NCBI GenBank assembly: GCA_026196105.1
Contig: JAPHRK010000032.1
Location: 1-58,793 of the forward strand
Direction of reading: 5' to 3'
Length of the DNA: 58,793 nucleotides
Source: Rhodospirillales bacterium
GTDB taxonomy: Bacteria > Pseudomonadota > Alphaproteobacteria > Rhodospirillales > JAPHRK01
Shown in pieces: positions 1 through 9,788 of this stretch. A program made the position numbers and the translations under genes. Every line of letters starts with the position of its first letter. Position 1 is the stretch's first letter. The notes below the pieces were generated by a model. The model was given only the letters and a program-made list of their open reading frames with translations. It was not told where the DNA came from and ran no database searches.

Positions 1-81
1 ATCGCAACACGTTACGACCGATGTGCTCACACCTTCTTCTCCGCAATATGCATTGCTGCAATTGTCATATGGTGGATTTAA
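1..81 (+). CDS. Transposase, IS5 family, C-terminal fragment (cut by window edge)
   Basis: Frame 1 reads IATRYDRCAHTFFSAICIAA, then six more residues and a TAA stop. The pattern I-A-T-R-Y-D followed by a hydrophobic helix ending in aromatic residues is the usual carboxy terminus of IS5-family DDE transposases. Only 26 residues are visible, so no catalytic residue can be checked and the gene's integrity is unknown. The family call rests on recognition of this terminus together with the inverted-repeat-like sequence immediately after the stop. Confidence 0.75.
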   Translation: MATRYDRCAHTFFSAICIAAIVIWWI

Positions 82-96
82 TGAGTCCTGAGCCTA
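1..96 (+). mobile_element. Right end of an IS5-family (IS427-like) insertion sequence
   Basis: The first bases encode the last residues of a transposase (stop at 79-81). They are followed at once by AATGAGTCCTGAGCC, which resembles the terminal inverted repeats I know from IS5/IS427-group elements, and then by CTAG, a target type that group favours. The element's left part lies outside the window, so its length, left repeat and target duplication cannot be seen. The exact right boundary (94 to 96) is inferred. It sits inside the minus-strand NTPase gene to its right and supplies that gene's last codons. Confidence 0.75.
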
Positions 97-1531
97 GATT
101 ATTGAGGTCCCTAGCGACATTGAGATGATCTTTGCCAAAGGCAGCTTCGTCGATGGCAACGGCTTTTTTATATAAAGATTCAGCCTCTAGATTGTCAGCG
201 CGTATAGCTCGATAAAATCCTATTTGGTTAAAAACTCTGGCAACTTTTTCTAAAATCAACTTTTCCTTAGCCCCTCTATCGGCAACAGTGAGGCAGTGAT
301 TTTGTAAGCGGTCATAAATTTCAGCCGTAGTCTTATCATAAGTGTTATGTGGGAATTCTGGTAAGGCTATAGATAAGACATTAGTGGAGAACCCAGCCCA
401 AAACTCCGTTTGTTCTTTATCCAGTCCAAATAAAGTAACCTCTTGGACCAGACGGTGGAGAGATATGTTTTCTTCCCCTTTTTTTCCTTCTTCGCGGCTC
501 ACCAAAGAATAGGACCTCAATACGCGAATCATATCGTTACGGTGGAGGGTATCGCGAAGGGCTTCGTCAAGAGGGGGTGGTAAGTGCTCGGAGTGGTCTT
601 TAATCAGGTCGAGGGGGATATCCTCTGGGGCCATAAAAGCGAGGAAGGTGAGCAAAGCTTTGGCCTCTTCATCTAACTTTTCAACTGAGATTGCCCAAGT
701 TGCGGCGATGGTTTCTTTATATGTGCGGTTTTCAACTTCTTTGCACAGCAGCTCCGCACCCTTTTCAGCGAACAACTCCCGATAGGCAACAAGGCTAATA
801 GCTGACTCTTTGGCGTAAGCACTGGCATGGGCCAGAGCCAGGGGGAGATATCCCAAATCTTCAGCTAAGGCTGCAGCCGTTTTTCGGTCATCTGAACCCG
901 TTACCCTGAGTAAAAAGTCAGTCGCTTCTTTTGGCTTCATCACCTCAATCGGGAAGGGGTGTGCCCCGTCCCAGATTTGGCGGCGGGTGGTGATCAAGAC
1001 ATGCCCATTTCCACCCGGCAGGAAGTCATCCAGGTCTTTAGGGAACTCACCGTTATCAAAGATCAGTAGCCAATCTTGGCGTTGAAACAATTTATTACGA
1101 ACAGTATCGCGCAAAGCAATTTCGTTCTGTCCATCCCCTTCAAGACCCAAGTGGGGCGCTAAAGAGGTATAGTCAGCCAACAAACTCCCCGACTCCTCAG
1201 CCTTGAGCCACCAAATGATTTTGTAATCCTCTCGGTAGCGATAGGCATATTCCAAAGCCAGTTCCGTCTTCCCCACCCCACCGAGCCCAGCAACCGCTTG
1301 AGTTAAGGATGTCGCTTGATTGGATTGCAAGGCATCATGAAGGCTGGTGAGCAGATCATCCCGCCCAGTGAAATCAAAATTACGGCGAGGAAGGTTCCCG
1401 AGGGGAGAGGTGTCGATAATTTTCTTTTTATCGTCATTTTCAGGTTTCTTGGTTGTGAAGTAGATTCCCAAAAGTGTGGCAAACACTCCTGAAATGCCAA
1501 TAAGCCAACCTATTAAAGTATCAAATTCCAC
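65..1531 (-). CDS. NB-ARC/STAND NTPase with N-terminal membrane anchor, TPR end truncated by an IS element
   Basis: This 488-residue protein starts at GTG behind a GGGGAGGGG-rich ribosome site. Residues 6-26 form a membrane segment. The NTPase core shows Walker A GLGGVGKT (82-89), Walker B/kinase-2 WLLIFDN (154-160), the TTRR sensor (181-184) and the GYLPLAL motif (227-233) typical of NB-ARC proteins. A tetratricopeptide region begins near residue 440 but stops after about one repeat (ARDLNNL), whereas relatives usually carry many. The last nine residues are translated from the IS5-type end at 65-94, so the gene has lost its sensor repeats. Such proteins are signal-sensing switches, some in phage defence; the target of this one is unknown. 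Confidence 0.85.
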   Translation of the reverse strand: MEFDTLIGWLIGISGVFATLLGIYFTTKKPENDDKKKIIDTSPLGNLPRRNFDFTGRDDLLTSLHDALQSNQATSLTQAVAGLGGVGKTELALEYAYRYREDYKIIWWLKAEESGSLLADYTSLAPHLGLEGDGQNEIALRDTVRNKLFQRQDWLLIFDNGEFPKDLDDFLPGGNGHVLITTRRQIWDGAHPFPIEVMKPKEATDFLLRVTGSDDRKTAAALAEDLGYLPLALAHASAYAKESAISLVAYRELFAEKGAELLCKEVENRTYKETIAATWAISVEKLDEEAKALLTFLAFMAPEDIPLDLIKDHSEHLPPPLDEALRDTLHRNDMIRVLRSYSLVSREEGKKGEENISLHRLVQEVTLFGLDKEQTEFWAGFSTNVLSIALPEFPHNTYDKTTAEIYDRLQNHCLTVADRGAKEKLILEKVARVFNQIGFYRAIRADNLEAESLYKKAVAIDEAAFGKDHLNVARDLNNLGSGLIKSTI

Positions 1532-1619
1532 AATCCCCTCCCCTTACATTCTCACCACCTTACCGAGAAAACCGTAAGGGCGGCAAGTTACTTTTACCAG
1601 TAAGGGTAAGGTCGCCCTC

Positions 1620-2189
1620 TTAGAGCATCGAGTGGACCCAGACGTTGATGAAGACACCAAGTAGGGTGTCGAAGACGACGATGCCGGTGGCGGTGCCAGG
1701 GGGGACATTCAGCGCAGTGCGGGTGATGAACCAGATGTAAAATAATATTGCGCTGATAATCATCAGAGCTATGAAATTGGCGGCATCTGAGGGGATAAGC
1801 TCTAATTCAGCCAAGATCGCGATAGGCAGATAGAGAAGGTTTTGGATCACTGCCGACCAATTATAAGCGACGATATATTGGACATAATATTCCTGGCGAT
1901 CAAACAGCTTTGAGAGCGAAATCATAATCACCGGGAAAACTGTCCAGGCGATTGAGTAACCAATGGTCTCTATGACGATATAGCGCAGAGGCCCGGCTTC
2001 CATTTCAGGGGAGGAATAGCGGATCAGCAGGACAATGGCATAAAAAGGCGCAATGAAAGCGGCAGCATAAAAAGATTTATAAAAACCTTCTACTGACACA
2101 TCGAAATAGCTCAGGCCCTTGGGGTCAAACCGCGCCATACGGTATGCGCCAAAGATACTCCGAGCTACTTCACTACTTGTTATGCTCAA
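1620..2189 (-). CDS. Conserved multi-pass membrane protein (Yip1-like)
   Basis: This protein has 189 residues and about five hydrophobic segments (roughly 38-58, 72-92, 105-128, 135-155, 160-185), so it is an inner-membrane protein. I do not recognise a catalytic motif; the size and segment layout recall Yip1-domain proteins. The start is a TTG overlapping the dapE stop by four bases (TTGA), implying translational coupling; an ATG 17 codons further in is the alternative. It is the last gene of the dapD-dapE run, but nothing in the sequence ties it to lysine synthesis. Confidence 0.6.
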   Translation of the reverse strand: MSITSSEVARSIFGAYRMARFDPKGLSYFDVSVEGFYKSFYAAAFIAPFYAIVLLIRYSSPEMEAGPLRYIVIETIGYSIAWTVFPVIMISLSKLFDRQEYYVQYIVAYNWSAVIQNLLYLPIAILAELELIPSDAANFIALMIISAILFYIWFITRTALNVPPGTATGIVVFDTLLGVFINVWVHSML

Positions 2190-3337
2190 GGCAGGAGGCG
2201 CTCCAGGGTGTGTTTGTAAATTTCGGTCAGGTTGCGGATATCAACGACAGAAACCCGTTCGTCAACTTTGTGGGCCGTTTGGTTGATCATGCCAAACTCA
2301 GCGACCTCGCAGTAATCTTTAATAAACCGCGCATCGGAAGTGCCGCCCGTGGTATCTAAAACCGGGGTGAGCTTTGTTACTTTTTCAACGGCCTCAACCA
2401 GAGCAACACTTAATTTCCCTGGAGGGGTTAGGAAGGATTCGCCGGATATTCTGACATCAAGAAAGTAATCTGTCGAAACAGAGTTAAGCTTCTCTTTGAT
2501 CCAGTGAATAACCTCATCACCTGTATGATGATCATTAAACCTGACATTAAACCGAGCTTCAATCGCGCCAGGAATAAGATTGGTGGTTGGGTTGCCCACA
2601 TCAACGGTAGTTACTTCAAGGGTCGAAGGTTGGAAAAACTCTGAACCGTTATCAAGTAGATTGCTGGTGAGCTGATTGAGCATGCTGATCATGCGCGGCA
2701 CGGGGTTGTCAGCCAGTTGAGGGTAAGCCACATGACCTTGTATCCCCGTCACGGTCAAATGCCCGTTCAGGCTGCCCCGGCGACCAATTTTGATCATGTC
2801 GCCTAGTTTGTCTGGGTTTGTCGGCTCCCCGACAATGCAGCAATCGATTTTTTCGCCTCGAGCGTCTAAATCTTTCAGCATTTTGAGGGTGCCATTAATG
2901 GCAGGGCCTTCTTCATCTCCGGTAATCAGGAAACTAATCGAGCCGCCAAGACGCCCATCGCGTTCAAGCTTGAATTTTGAAACCGCCGCCGCAAAACAGG
3001 CAATAGCGGCTTTCATATCAACCGCCCCGCGCCCATAAACCATGTCATTTTCAACATGAGCGGCGAAGGGATCAAATTGCCAGTCGTTAATATCCCCTGG
3101 GGGCACCACATCCGTATGACCCGCAAAACAAATGTTGGGGCCTTCTGTCCCCAAACGGGCGTAGAGATTATCTACATCCGGGGTACCTTCTTCCGAATAA
3201 GGCATACGTTCACAAACAAAACCCATCTCACTTAAAGCTTTTTCCAGCACCCCAAGCGCCCCGGCGTCAGCAGGTGTGACACTGGGGCGTTGAATAAGAA
3301 GCCTGGTTAACTCAATGGGATCAATGGGCTTTGTCAT
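2186..3337 (-). CDS. dapE: Succinyl-diaminopimelate desuccinylase
   Basis: DapE hydrolyses N-succinyl-LL-2,6-diaminopimelate to LL-diaminopimelate and succinate in the cytoplasm, a late step of lysine and peptidoglycan precursor synthesis. The 383-residue length is normal for this M20-family metallopeptidase. Metal-binding residues are visible: His74 and Asp76 in [10 protein letters not shown], Asp107 in GAVDMK, and the catalytic Glu pair in TGDEEG (140-144). The ATG start lies nine bases after the dapD stop, so dapD and dapE are almost certainly one transcript. The 3' end overlaps the next membrane-protein gene by four bases. Confidence 0.95.
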   Translation of the reverse strand: MTKPIDPIELTRLLIQRPSVTPADAGALGVLEKALSEMGFVCERMPYSEEGTPDVDNLYARLGTEGPNICFAGHTDVVPPGDINDWQFDPFAAHVENDMVYGRGAVDMKAAIACFAAAVSKFKLERDGRLGGSISFLITGDEEGPAINGTLKMLKDLDARGEKIDCCIVGEPTNPDKLGDMIKIGRRGSLNGHLTVTGIQGHVAYPQLADNPVPRMISMLNQLTSNLLDNGSEFFQPSTLEVTTVDVGNPTTNLIPGAIEARFNVRFNDHHTGDEVIHWIKEKLNSVSTDYFLDVRISGESFLTPPGKLSVALVEAVEKVTKLTPVLDTTGGTSDARFIKDYCEVAEFGMINQTAHKVDERVSVVDIRNLTEIYKHTLERLLP

Positions 3338-3346
3338 GGTTTGGGC

Positions 3347-4189
3347 TTAATCCCGCAACAGTTCGTTGATGGATGTTTTAGACCGGGTTTTTTCATCAAC
3401 TCGCTTGATAATCACAGCGCAAGACAGGCTCGGGCCAGGGGTACCATCTTTTAAAGGTTTGCCAGGAAGAGAACCAGGAACCACGACGGAGTAAGCCGGA
3501 ACCCGACCATAGAAAATCTCGCCGGTTTCCCGATCAACGATTTTGGTCGATTGGCCAATAAAGACACCCATCGAGAGAACGGAGCCTTCTTCAACGATCA
3601 CGCCTTCGACCACTTCAGAACGCGCACCGATAAAGCAATTATCTTCAATGATCACGGGTTCGGCTTGCAGAGGCTCAAGCACACCACCAATTCCAGCACC
3701 GCCGGAAAGGTGAACGTTTTTGCCGATTTGAGCACAGGAACCAACGGTGGCCCAAGCATCAATCATCGCTCCTTCGGCAACATAGGCCCCGAGATTAACG
3801 AAGCTTGGCATCAAAACCGCACCGGGCGCGATGTAAGCTGAATGGCGAACTGTACAATTAGGCACAGCTCTAAAACCAGCGGCGCTAAAGTGGCTCTCGT
3901 CCCAGCCTTCAAATTTTGAAGGAACTTTGTCCCACCAGGTGCTTTTCCCAGGGCCGCCATATATGACGCTCATGCCGTTGATACGGAAAGAGAGAAGAAC
4001 GGCTTTTTTGAGCCATTGATTTACAATCCAGCCATCATCGGTTTTTTCAGCAACCCGCACTCGACCAGCATCGAGAAGGTTCATTGCCGTTTCAATATCT
4101 TCACGTACGGCTTTGTCGCTATCAGGGGTAATGGTATCCCGTTTTTCCCAGGCACCATTAATTTCAGTTTCCAATTCACTATAAGGCAT
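3347..4189 (-). CDS. dapD: 2,3,4,5-tetrahydropyridine-2,6-dicarboxylate N-succinyltransferase
   Basis: DapD transfers succinyl from succinyl-CoA to tetrahydrodipicolinate, committing it to the succinylase branch of lysine/DAP synthesis; family members are trimers. The protein is 280 residues long. A helical N-terminal domain precedes a left-handed beta-helix made of hexapeptide repeats from about residue 105 to 240, seen as recurring I-G-x-x-x and V-x-x-G-A steps (for example [20 protein letters not shown]). It is followed at nine bases by dapE, its pathway partner. A 126-bp gap separates it from the upstream HAD gene and probably holds its promoter. Confidence 0.95.
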   Translation of the reverse strand: MPYSELETEINGAWEKRDTITPDSDKAVREDIETAMNLLDAGRVRVAEKTDDGWIVNQWLKKAVLLSFRINGMSVIYGGPGKSTWWDKVPSKFEGWDESHFSAAGFRAVPNCTVRHSAYIAPGAVLMPSFVNLGAYVAEGAMIDAWATVGSCAQIGKNVHLSGGAGIGGVLEPLQAEPVIIEDNCFIGARSEVVEGVIVEEGSVLSMGVFIGQSTKIVDRETGEIFYGRVPAYSVVVPGSLPGKPLKDGTPGPSLSCAVIIKRVDEKTRSKTSINELLRD

Positions 4190-4315
4190 CGAAATCCGCT
4201 CTTTTCTTTAACATGTTGAAGGTTTGTGTGTGTGAAGGAGAAAATGAGCGAGGCGGGAGGTGCTGTCAATGGGATATTGGGTACAATTCACCAGGCAGTA
4301 AAAATGGTCCTTAAC

Positions 4316-5023
4316 TTACTCTGCAACCGTATCTAGCCAAGCCGTTAAATTATCAGTGCTATAGTCGATATAATCACCTTCAGCACCCTCTCGGCCCCAA
4401 TGAGTGTCTGTTTGTACCCATAAGGTTGTCATACCGAGTTCAGCAGCAGGAACCAGGTTTTTAGCGATATCTTCCACCATAATGGCCTGTTTAGGGTCCA
4501 AATCATGGCGCTGAAGCATCTTATGGTAGGTCTGTAGAGCTGGTTTGGGGATATAATCAGCATTAATAATGTCAAAAATGCCCTCAAAATGATGGGAAAC
4601 CCCTAGTTTCGCCATTACCCGTTCAGCATGACTGGTTGAAGCGTTGGTAAAAATATATTTTTTACCCGGCAATTGTTGAAGAGCCCCTTCCATAACGGGA
4701 TTATCCTCAACCGGGGTTAGGTCAATATCGTGAACGAAGTCCATATAATGGATCGGGTCTACCCCGTGATTATCCATCAAACCACGCATGGTGGTGCCGT
4801 AATCGGCAAAATATTTTTTTTGTAAGCGGTAAGCGTCGTCTTTTTCCATGGATAAATGTTCGGCGACATAATCCCGAATCTTCACATCAACTTGAGCAAA
4901 AAGGTCATTCGCCGCGGGATAGAGAGTATTATCCAGATCAAATATCCAGATTGGCGTGTTTTTGAGGCGATATTTTTCGTCAGTTTTCATCATTTTCATA
5001 TGGTGTGTTGGAAGCCGCTTCAT
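4316..5023 (-). CDS. HAD-family pyrimidine 5'-nucleotidase
   Basis: This 235-residue haloacid dehalogenase-superfamily hydrolase shows motif I DLDNTLYP (about residues 30-37), motif II IFTNAS, and motif III/IV IPKPAL...MVEDIAKNL. The DxDNTLY signature and size match the group annotated as pyrimidine 5'-nucleotidase (yeast Sdt1/Phm8-like). In alphaproteobacteria it commonly sits beside argB or dapD, as here. Several in-frame ATGs cluster at the start (residues 1, 9, 11, 12) with no strong ribosome site to choose between them. The natural substrate is not evident from the sequence. Confidence 0.85.
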   Translation of the reverse strand: MKRLPTHHMKMMKTDEKYRLKNTPIWIFDLDNTLYPAANDLFAQVDVKIRDYVAEHLSMEKDDAYRLQKKYFADYGTTMRGLMDNHGVDPIHYMDFVHDIDLTPVEDNPVMEGALQQLPGKKYIFTNASTSHAERVMAKLGVSHHFEGIFDIINADYIPKPALQTYHKMLQRHDLDPKQAIMVEDIAKNLVPAAELGMTTLWVQTDTHWGREGAEGDYIDYSTDNLTAWLDTVAE

Positions 5024-5164
5024 AACAAGGCTTTATTTTATCTCTTTTGGAACTTTTTATAGTGTCACGGGGTTGAATCTAAGGACAAAATGATCGACCA
5101 TCCCCATGTGTTAAAGTATCCGAGATAAAAATAAGATAACCGTAACAAAAACCCGGAAGGAAAT

Positions 5165-6865
5165 ATGGGCGATAACGCACTCTCTAAAGCTGGGGATATG
5201 AACGACAATAGCTTGCTTTCAGAAGAAAGCCTAATTGCCGCCCATCCCGGAATAGCCATCGCCTTTAATTTTAAGGGGAAAGTTCTTTTTCTCAGTCCCA
5301 AAGCCCGGGATTTGCGAGATGAGCTCGCCTCAGGCGAAGCCAAAGACGTTCAGCAGTTAATCAAAGAGGTTATCAAGAAAAAGAAGACCGTTACCGGGAC
5401 TGTAAGTTTTGTCTACACAGGTAAACAAGCTGAATCCACCCTTGAGATCACTCTGATTCCCTTCCCGGAAAGAGAAACTTTTTTACTCTTCGCCCACGAT
5501 CTCAGCTTAGATCGTAATCTCCGTAACGCTTTGGTCGACTCGCGCCAACGCTATAAAGACCTGGTTGAAATTTCCAGTGATTTTGCTTGGGAGATTGATG
5601 AAACCGGGCATTTCATTTTTGTTTCTCCTCGCGGCGCCCTCGGGTTTCGTGCCGGAGATTTTATTAATCAAAAACCAGCAGATTTCTATCTGAACCATAT
5701 TGAGCCCGAAGAAGCCGAAGCCTTTATCAGCCCTAAATCTGGTCAGCGCGAAGTTTGGGTAAAAAGTGCCAACCGTACCCCTGCTTGCATTGTGGTCTCA
5801 AACCTCCCGATGATTACTCAAGAAGGCACTTGGATCGGGGCTCGGGGTGTCTGCCGTGATGTAACCGAAGATCGTCTTCGTGATTCTGCCCTTGAACGGG
5901 CTTATCAAAGAGAAAAATTGCTCAATCAGATTGTCACGGTTATTCGTGACGAAGTTGAGCCCTTAAATATGTTAAACGTTGCCGCTTCTGCTACAGCCAA
6001 AGGGCTGGAAGGGGTTGGATGCCGTATTTATCGTCATTTTAATTATTGTGGCTTTGATACCGCTGCCGAATATGGCGAGTGTGATGACCCTGTAATTTTA
6101 GAGAATACCTTAACGACATTCTCAGCTGATCATGAATCTGAAGAGGTGGAGCTAGGCTCCATGCGCGTTTTGGCAGCTCCAACTCAGTATAATGGTGAAA
6201 TTAATGGGGCTATTGCTCTGTTTAGGAATGTTTCTGATACCCTCTGGACCGATGATGAAAAGTTATTGCTCATCGATATTGCCAATCAACTGGGCATTGC
6301 CAATGAACAGATTGCCAACCACGAGCATATTCTAAAGCTATCTCGTACGGATTCTCTCACTGGCTTGCTTAATCGTAGAGCCTTTTTTGAAGAAGATGTC
6401 CCAAGGCGGATTCGACGGTTAGAATTTAGCAAGGAACATGCCGCCCTTATTTACATTGATCTTGATAATTTCAAAGCGGTGAATGATGAATTTGGTCACC
6501 AAAGAGGGGACGATGTTTTAATTGCCCTTCGAGATCTACTTTTAGAAACCACTCGCCCTGGAGACGCGATCGCAAGACTTGGTGGTGATGAGTTTGCCGT
6601 TTGGATGGACGGTATGTCTGAAAAGAATGTAAAACCCAGGGTCGATAAAATTTTAGAAGCAGGGCGCACCTTAAAAAAATTATCAGAACACCAAAAACCC
6701 GGTCTTGGTATGTCCATCGGAGTTGCTATATATGATGCAAACTCCGGCGAAACCCTTGATCAGTTGATTGCTCGGGCTGACGGAGCAATGTATGAAGTTA
6801 AGAAAAATGAAAAAGGCAATTTTGCCATCGCACAATCTCCTGGAACGACCTTAAGTGAGGTATAG
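5165..6865 (+). CDS. Diguanylate cyclase with PAS and GAF-like sensor domains
   Basis: This 566-residue soluble signalling protein reads, in order: an N-terminal PAS-like segment (about 25-115), a PAS domain (130-235) ending in the GVCRDVTEDR linker typical of PAS/PAC, a GAF-like domain (245-385), and a GGDEF domain (392-555). The active site is intact (GGDEF at 473-477). An inhibitory I-site RPGD stands five residues before it (464-467), so it should make c-di-GMP from GTP and be product-inhibited. No membrane segment is seen. The ATG follows a GGAAGGA ribosome site. A DUF2336 gene follows 32 bases downstream, probably in the same transcript. Confidence 0.92.
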   Translation: MGDNALSKAGDMNDNSLLSEESLIAAHPGIAIAFNFKGKVLFLSPKARDLRDELASGEAKDVQQLIKEVIKKKKTVTGTVSFVYTGKQAESTLEITLIPFPERETFLLFAHDLSLDRNLRNALVDSRQRYKDLVEISSDFAWEIDETGHFIFVSPRGALGFRAGDFINQKPADFYLNHIEPEEAEAFISPKSGQREVWVKSANRTPACIVVSNLPMITQEGTWIGARGVCRDVTEDRLRDSALERAYQREKLLNQIVTVIRDEVEPLNMLNVAASATAKGLEGVGCRIYRHFNYCGFDTAAEYGECDDPVILENTLTTFSADHESEEVELGSMRVLAAPTQYNGEINGAIALFRNVSDTLWTDDEKLLLIDIANQLGIANEQIANHEHILKLSRTDSLTGLLNRRAFFEEDVPRRIRRLEFSKEHAALIYIDLDNFKAVNDEFGHQRGDDVLIALRDLLLETTRPGDAIARLGGDEFAVWMDGMSEKNVKPRVDKILEAGRTLKKLSEHQKPGLGMSIGVAIYDANSGETLDQLIARADGAMYEVKKNEKGNFAIAQSPGTTLSEV

Positions 6866-6897
6866 TTCCGTGCGAAAGGTGAATAAGGGAAAAAACC

Positions 6898-8190
6898 ATG
6901 GCTGATAAAAATAATATAGGCCCGGAGATCCTCGAAAAAGGGGAGGCAATCCCTTACGAGGTTGCCCGTGAACTCGTCCAACATGACGACCCTGAAGTCC
7001 GGCGAAGATTGGCAGCTCGTGTTGATATTAGCGCAGAAATTCTCTACTTCCTGGCGGAAGATCCGTCTCCTGTTGTGCGCCGGGAAATTGCTTCAAATAC
7101 AGCCGCTCCACATCAAGCTGACCTTTTATTGCTCCGTGATGCTGATGAAGAAGTTCGCCAAGATTTAGCCCGTAAAATTGCCAAACTTGCCCCTGAGCTC
7201 GATGCCGACGGTGTCGATCACATGCGTCAAGCCACGACGGAAGCCCTAGAACAGCTCGCTCGTGACCAAATGACACGGGTTCGGCAAATCCTTTCAGAAA
7301 CCCTGAAAGATGTCGCCAATGCACCACCTGAAGTGATTAACCGCTTGGCTCGAGATGTTGAGCTTGCTGTTGCTGGCCCCGTTTTAGAATTCTCCCCGGT
7401 CTTAACTGATCGTGATTTACTGGCAATCATTGAAAGCAATCCGGTCAATGGGTCGCTGAGCGCCATGGCCCGTCGCTCGCAGGTGGCTGAGTCTGTATCC
7501 ACAGCTATTGCTGATTCTGATGACGAACAAGCCATTACAGAACTACTTTCTAACTCTAGTGCCCAAATCCGCGAAGAAACCCTGGATATGCTTATTGACC
7601 GGGCACCCGAAGTTGAGGCCTGGCACCAGCCGTTGGTCCAACGCCCCACTCTTTCAAATACCGCCGCTGTTCGTTTGGCAGGTTTTGTTGCTGACACCTT
7701 GCTTAAAGTATTGGAAGTACGAGAAGATTTAGACCCTGAAACCGCTATTGCCGTTAAACAAGAGGTTCATCGTCGCATTGAAGGTGGGTCTTCCATTGAC
7801 GATTTAGATATTGGGCTTGAAACCGAACTTGAGGAAGAAACTCCTCACGATGTGGCCCTTCGTCTCCATAGAACAGGAGAACTAACGGAAGAATTAGTTG
7901 CTGCAGCTGTTAAGAAAGAAAATCGGCGTTATGTTATTGCCTATATAGCTGCAGCGGCTGAAATGCCTCTTGAGGCCGTCCAAAAAGCTTTTGCTATGCA
8001 AAGCATCAAGGGAATTGTTGCCTTGGTTTGGAAAGCTGAATTTACCATGGCTTTAGCAAGTGAAATCCAAAAAATCATTGCCAAAGTCCCGGAAAGCAAG
8101 GTGATGCAGCCAGATGAAGATGGCGGCTACCCCTTAAGCGAAGACGACCTAAGCTGGCAAATTGATCTCTTTGATGGTTTTGACGGCTAA
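6898..8190 (+). CDS. DUF2336 domain protein, HEAT-like repeats
   Basis: This 430-residue acidic, helical protein has an N-terminal half made of HEAT/armadillo-like repeats. The units run DDPEVRRRLAARV, then DPSPVVRREIASN, then DADEEVRQDLARK at about 35-residue spacing. This matches the DUF2336 family, frequent in Rhodospirillales and of unknown function. No catalytic motif, signal peptide or membrane segment is apparent. It lies 32 bp downstream of a diguanylate cyclase on the same strand, so a scaffolding or response role in that signalling pathway is a reasonable inference but unproven. Confidence 0.8.
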   Translation: MADKNNIGPEILEKGEAIPYEVARELVQHDDPEVRRRLAARVDISAEILYFLAEDPSPVVRREIASNTAAPHQADLLLLRDADEEVRQDLARKIAKLAPELDADGVDHMRQATTEALEQLARDQMTRVRQILSETLKDVANAPPEVINRLARDVELAVAGPVLEFSPVLTDRDLLAIIESNPVNGSLSAMARRSQVAESVSTAIADSDDEQAITELLSNSSAQIREETLDMLIDRAPEVEAWHQPLVQRPTLSNTAAVRLAGFVADTLLKVLEVREDLDPETAIAVKQEVHRRIEGGSSIDDLDIGLETELEEETPHDVALRLHRTGELTEELVAAAVKKENRRYVIAYIAAAAEMPLEAVQKAFAMQSIKGIVALVWKAEFTMALASEIQKIIAKVPESKVMQPDEDGGYPLSEDDLSWQIDLFDGFDG

Positions 8191-8196
8191 ATAAGG

Positions 8197-9105
8197 CTAC
8201 TTGCCTTTAATCAAAGTCCCGGCACCGTGTTCGGTAAAGATTTCGAGCAAGACTGCGTGGGGGACACGACCATCGAGAATAACCGCACCACCGACCCCTT
8301 CTTCAACCGCTTTAAGGCAAGTCTCAACCTTGGGGATCATGCCACCGTTTATGGTACCATCGTCAATAAGGGCCTGGGCATCTTTAGCCAACATATCTTT
8401 AATAAAGCCCCCATTGCCATCTTTAACCCCATCAACATCGGTTAACATAAGCAAGCGTTTTGCATCCATTGCCCCAGCAATGGCACCAGCAGCTGTATCA
8501 GCATTGATATTATAGGTTTCCCCATCCCGGCCCATACCAATCGGTGCAATTACTGGAATAACATCGGTTTTCAAGAACGTATCGAGCACGTGGGGGTTAA
8601 TTTCTGCTGGTTCCCCGACAAAACCCAAATCCAGAAATTTCTCAATATTAGAATCTGGGTCTTTCTTTTTACGGTGGAGTTTTTCTGCAACGATCAAATG
8701 ACCGTCTTTGCCCGATAAACCAGCCGCAAAGCCACCCGCTTCGTTAATTGCAGAGACAATTTGCTTATTTATGGCGCCGGATAGAACCATTTCCACCACT
8801 TCTACTGTGGCCTCATCAGTAACCCGCAAGCCGTCAATAAAAGAACTTTGAATTTTAAGGCGTTCCAGCATGGCCGCAATTTGAGGGCCGCCACCATGAA
8901 CAACAACAGGGTTCATACCAACTTGTTTGAGCAGCACGATATCACGAGCAAAGAGTTTCGCCAGCTCGTCATTACCCATGGCATGACCGCCGTATTTGAC
9001 GACAATAGTTTGGCCGGAATAGCGCTTCATATAAGGCAGAGCTTCCGACAAAGTTTTCGCCTGAGCGAGCCAATCGTCCTTGGACTTTTCCAATTTGTTC
9101 GTCAT
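8197..9105 (-). CDS. argB: Acetylglutamate kinase
   Basis: ArgB phosphorylates N-acetyl-L-glutamate, the second step of arginine synthesis. The protein has 302 residues, usual for the family. Amino-acid-kinase signatures are present: the ATP-binding lysine in VVKYGGHAM (about residue 38), the VVHGGGPQI loop (about 68-76), and [15 protein letters not shown] near residue 200. It is the last gene of the minus-strand rpmH-to-argB run, 37 bases after engB, and converges on the plus-strand DUF2336 gene with only six bases between stops. Confidence 0.96.
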   Translation of the reverse strand: MTNKLEKSKDDWLAQAKTLSEALPYMKRYSGQTIVVKYGGHAMGNDELAKLFARDIVLLKQVGMNPVVVHGGGPQIAAMLERLKIQSSFIDGLRVTDEATVEVVEMVLSGAINKQIVSAINEAGGFAAGLSGKDGHLIVAEKLHRKKKDPDSNIEKFLDLGFVGEPAEINPHVLDTFLKTDVIPVIAPIGMGRDGETYNINADTAAGAIAGAMDAKRLLMLTDVDGVKDGNGGFIKDMLAKDAQALIDDGTINGGMIPKVETCLKAVEEGVGGAVILDGRVPHAVLLEIFTEHGAGTLIKGK

Positions 9106-9142
9106 TTTTTTAACTCTTTGAAGAATTTTTTATTTCTAGAAC

Positions 9143-9787
9143 TTAACGGGGAAGGGCAAGTTCCGCAAGTTGGGCGCGAACGAGGGAGAGGCCCGTGCCC
9201 TTTTCTGAGCTCGTACAAATAATCTCAGGGTGAACCGCAATTCGGCCTTCTAAATCTTTGTAGGTTTTTTTGATCATTTTTTCTAAGGCAGATTTGGAAA
9301 TTTTATCAGCTTTGGTTAAAATCACCTGATAGACCACAGCGGCACTATCAAGCATTTGCATCACTTCTTTATCAACGTTTTTCACCCCGTGCCGAGAATC
9401 AACCAAAAAACATACGCGGCGGAGTTGCTGGCGACCCCTGAGGTAGGTATTGATCAGTTTATGCCACTGCTCAACCACATCGACGGGGGCTTTAGCATAC
9501 CCATGCCCGGGAAGATCAGACAGCATTAAGCGATGGGCCAGCTTGAACATATTAATTTGCTGGGTACGCCCAGGAGTATTAGACGTTTTTGCCAGGGTGG
9601 TCCGGCCTGTCAATGCGTTGATCAGGCTTGATTTCCCAACATTAGAGCGCCCACAAAAGGCGATCTCAGGTAAATTGCTTTCAGGCAATTGACGAAGATG
9701 GGCCACACCGAGCTGGAATTCACATTCCTGGGCAAAGAGCCATCGCCCATATTCCAGGGCTTCTTCGCTCGGTGCGGGGTGTTCCAT
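9143..9787 (-). CDS. engB: Ribosome biogenesis GTP-binding protein EngB/YsxC/YihA
   Basis: This essential small GTPase acts in large-ribosomal-subunit assembly and is linked to cell division. All GTPase motifs are visible in 214 residues: G1 GRSNVGKS (46-53), switch I TPGRTQ (71-76), G3 DLPGHG (91-96), G4 TKAD and G5 TSSEKG near residue 200. It sits one base after the yidC stop in the conserved rpmH-rnpA-yidD-yidC-engB order, so it is probably expressed from the same transcript. Confidence 0.95.
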   Translation of the reverse strand: MEHPAPSEEALEYGRWLFAQECEFQLGVAHLRQLPESNLPEIAFCGRSNVGKSSLINALTGRTTLAKTSNTPGRTQQINMFKLAHRLMLSDLPGHGYAKAPVDVVEQWHKLINTYLRGRQQLRRVCFLVDSRHGVKNVDKEVMQMLDSAAVVYQVILTKADKISKSALEKMIKKTYKDLEGRIAVHPEIICTSSEKGTGLSLVRAQLAELALPR

Positions 9788-9788
9788 C

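Noticed and set aside
1-1531. A multi-gene phage-defence island at the left edge
   Set aside because: Only one STAND gene and an IS end are visible; the next genes are lysine-synthesis housekeeping, so an island cannot be claimed from this window.
7227-7697. Minus-strand 156-codon frame opposite the DUF2336 gene
   Set aside because: It is a shadow of the repeat-rich plus-strand gene; composition is Ser/Arg/Thr-rich and no initiation signal is present.
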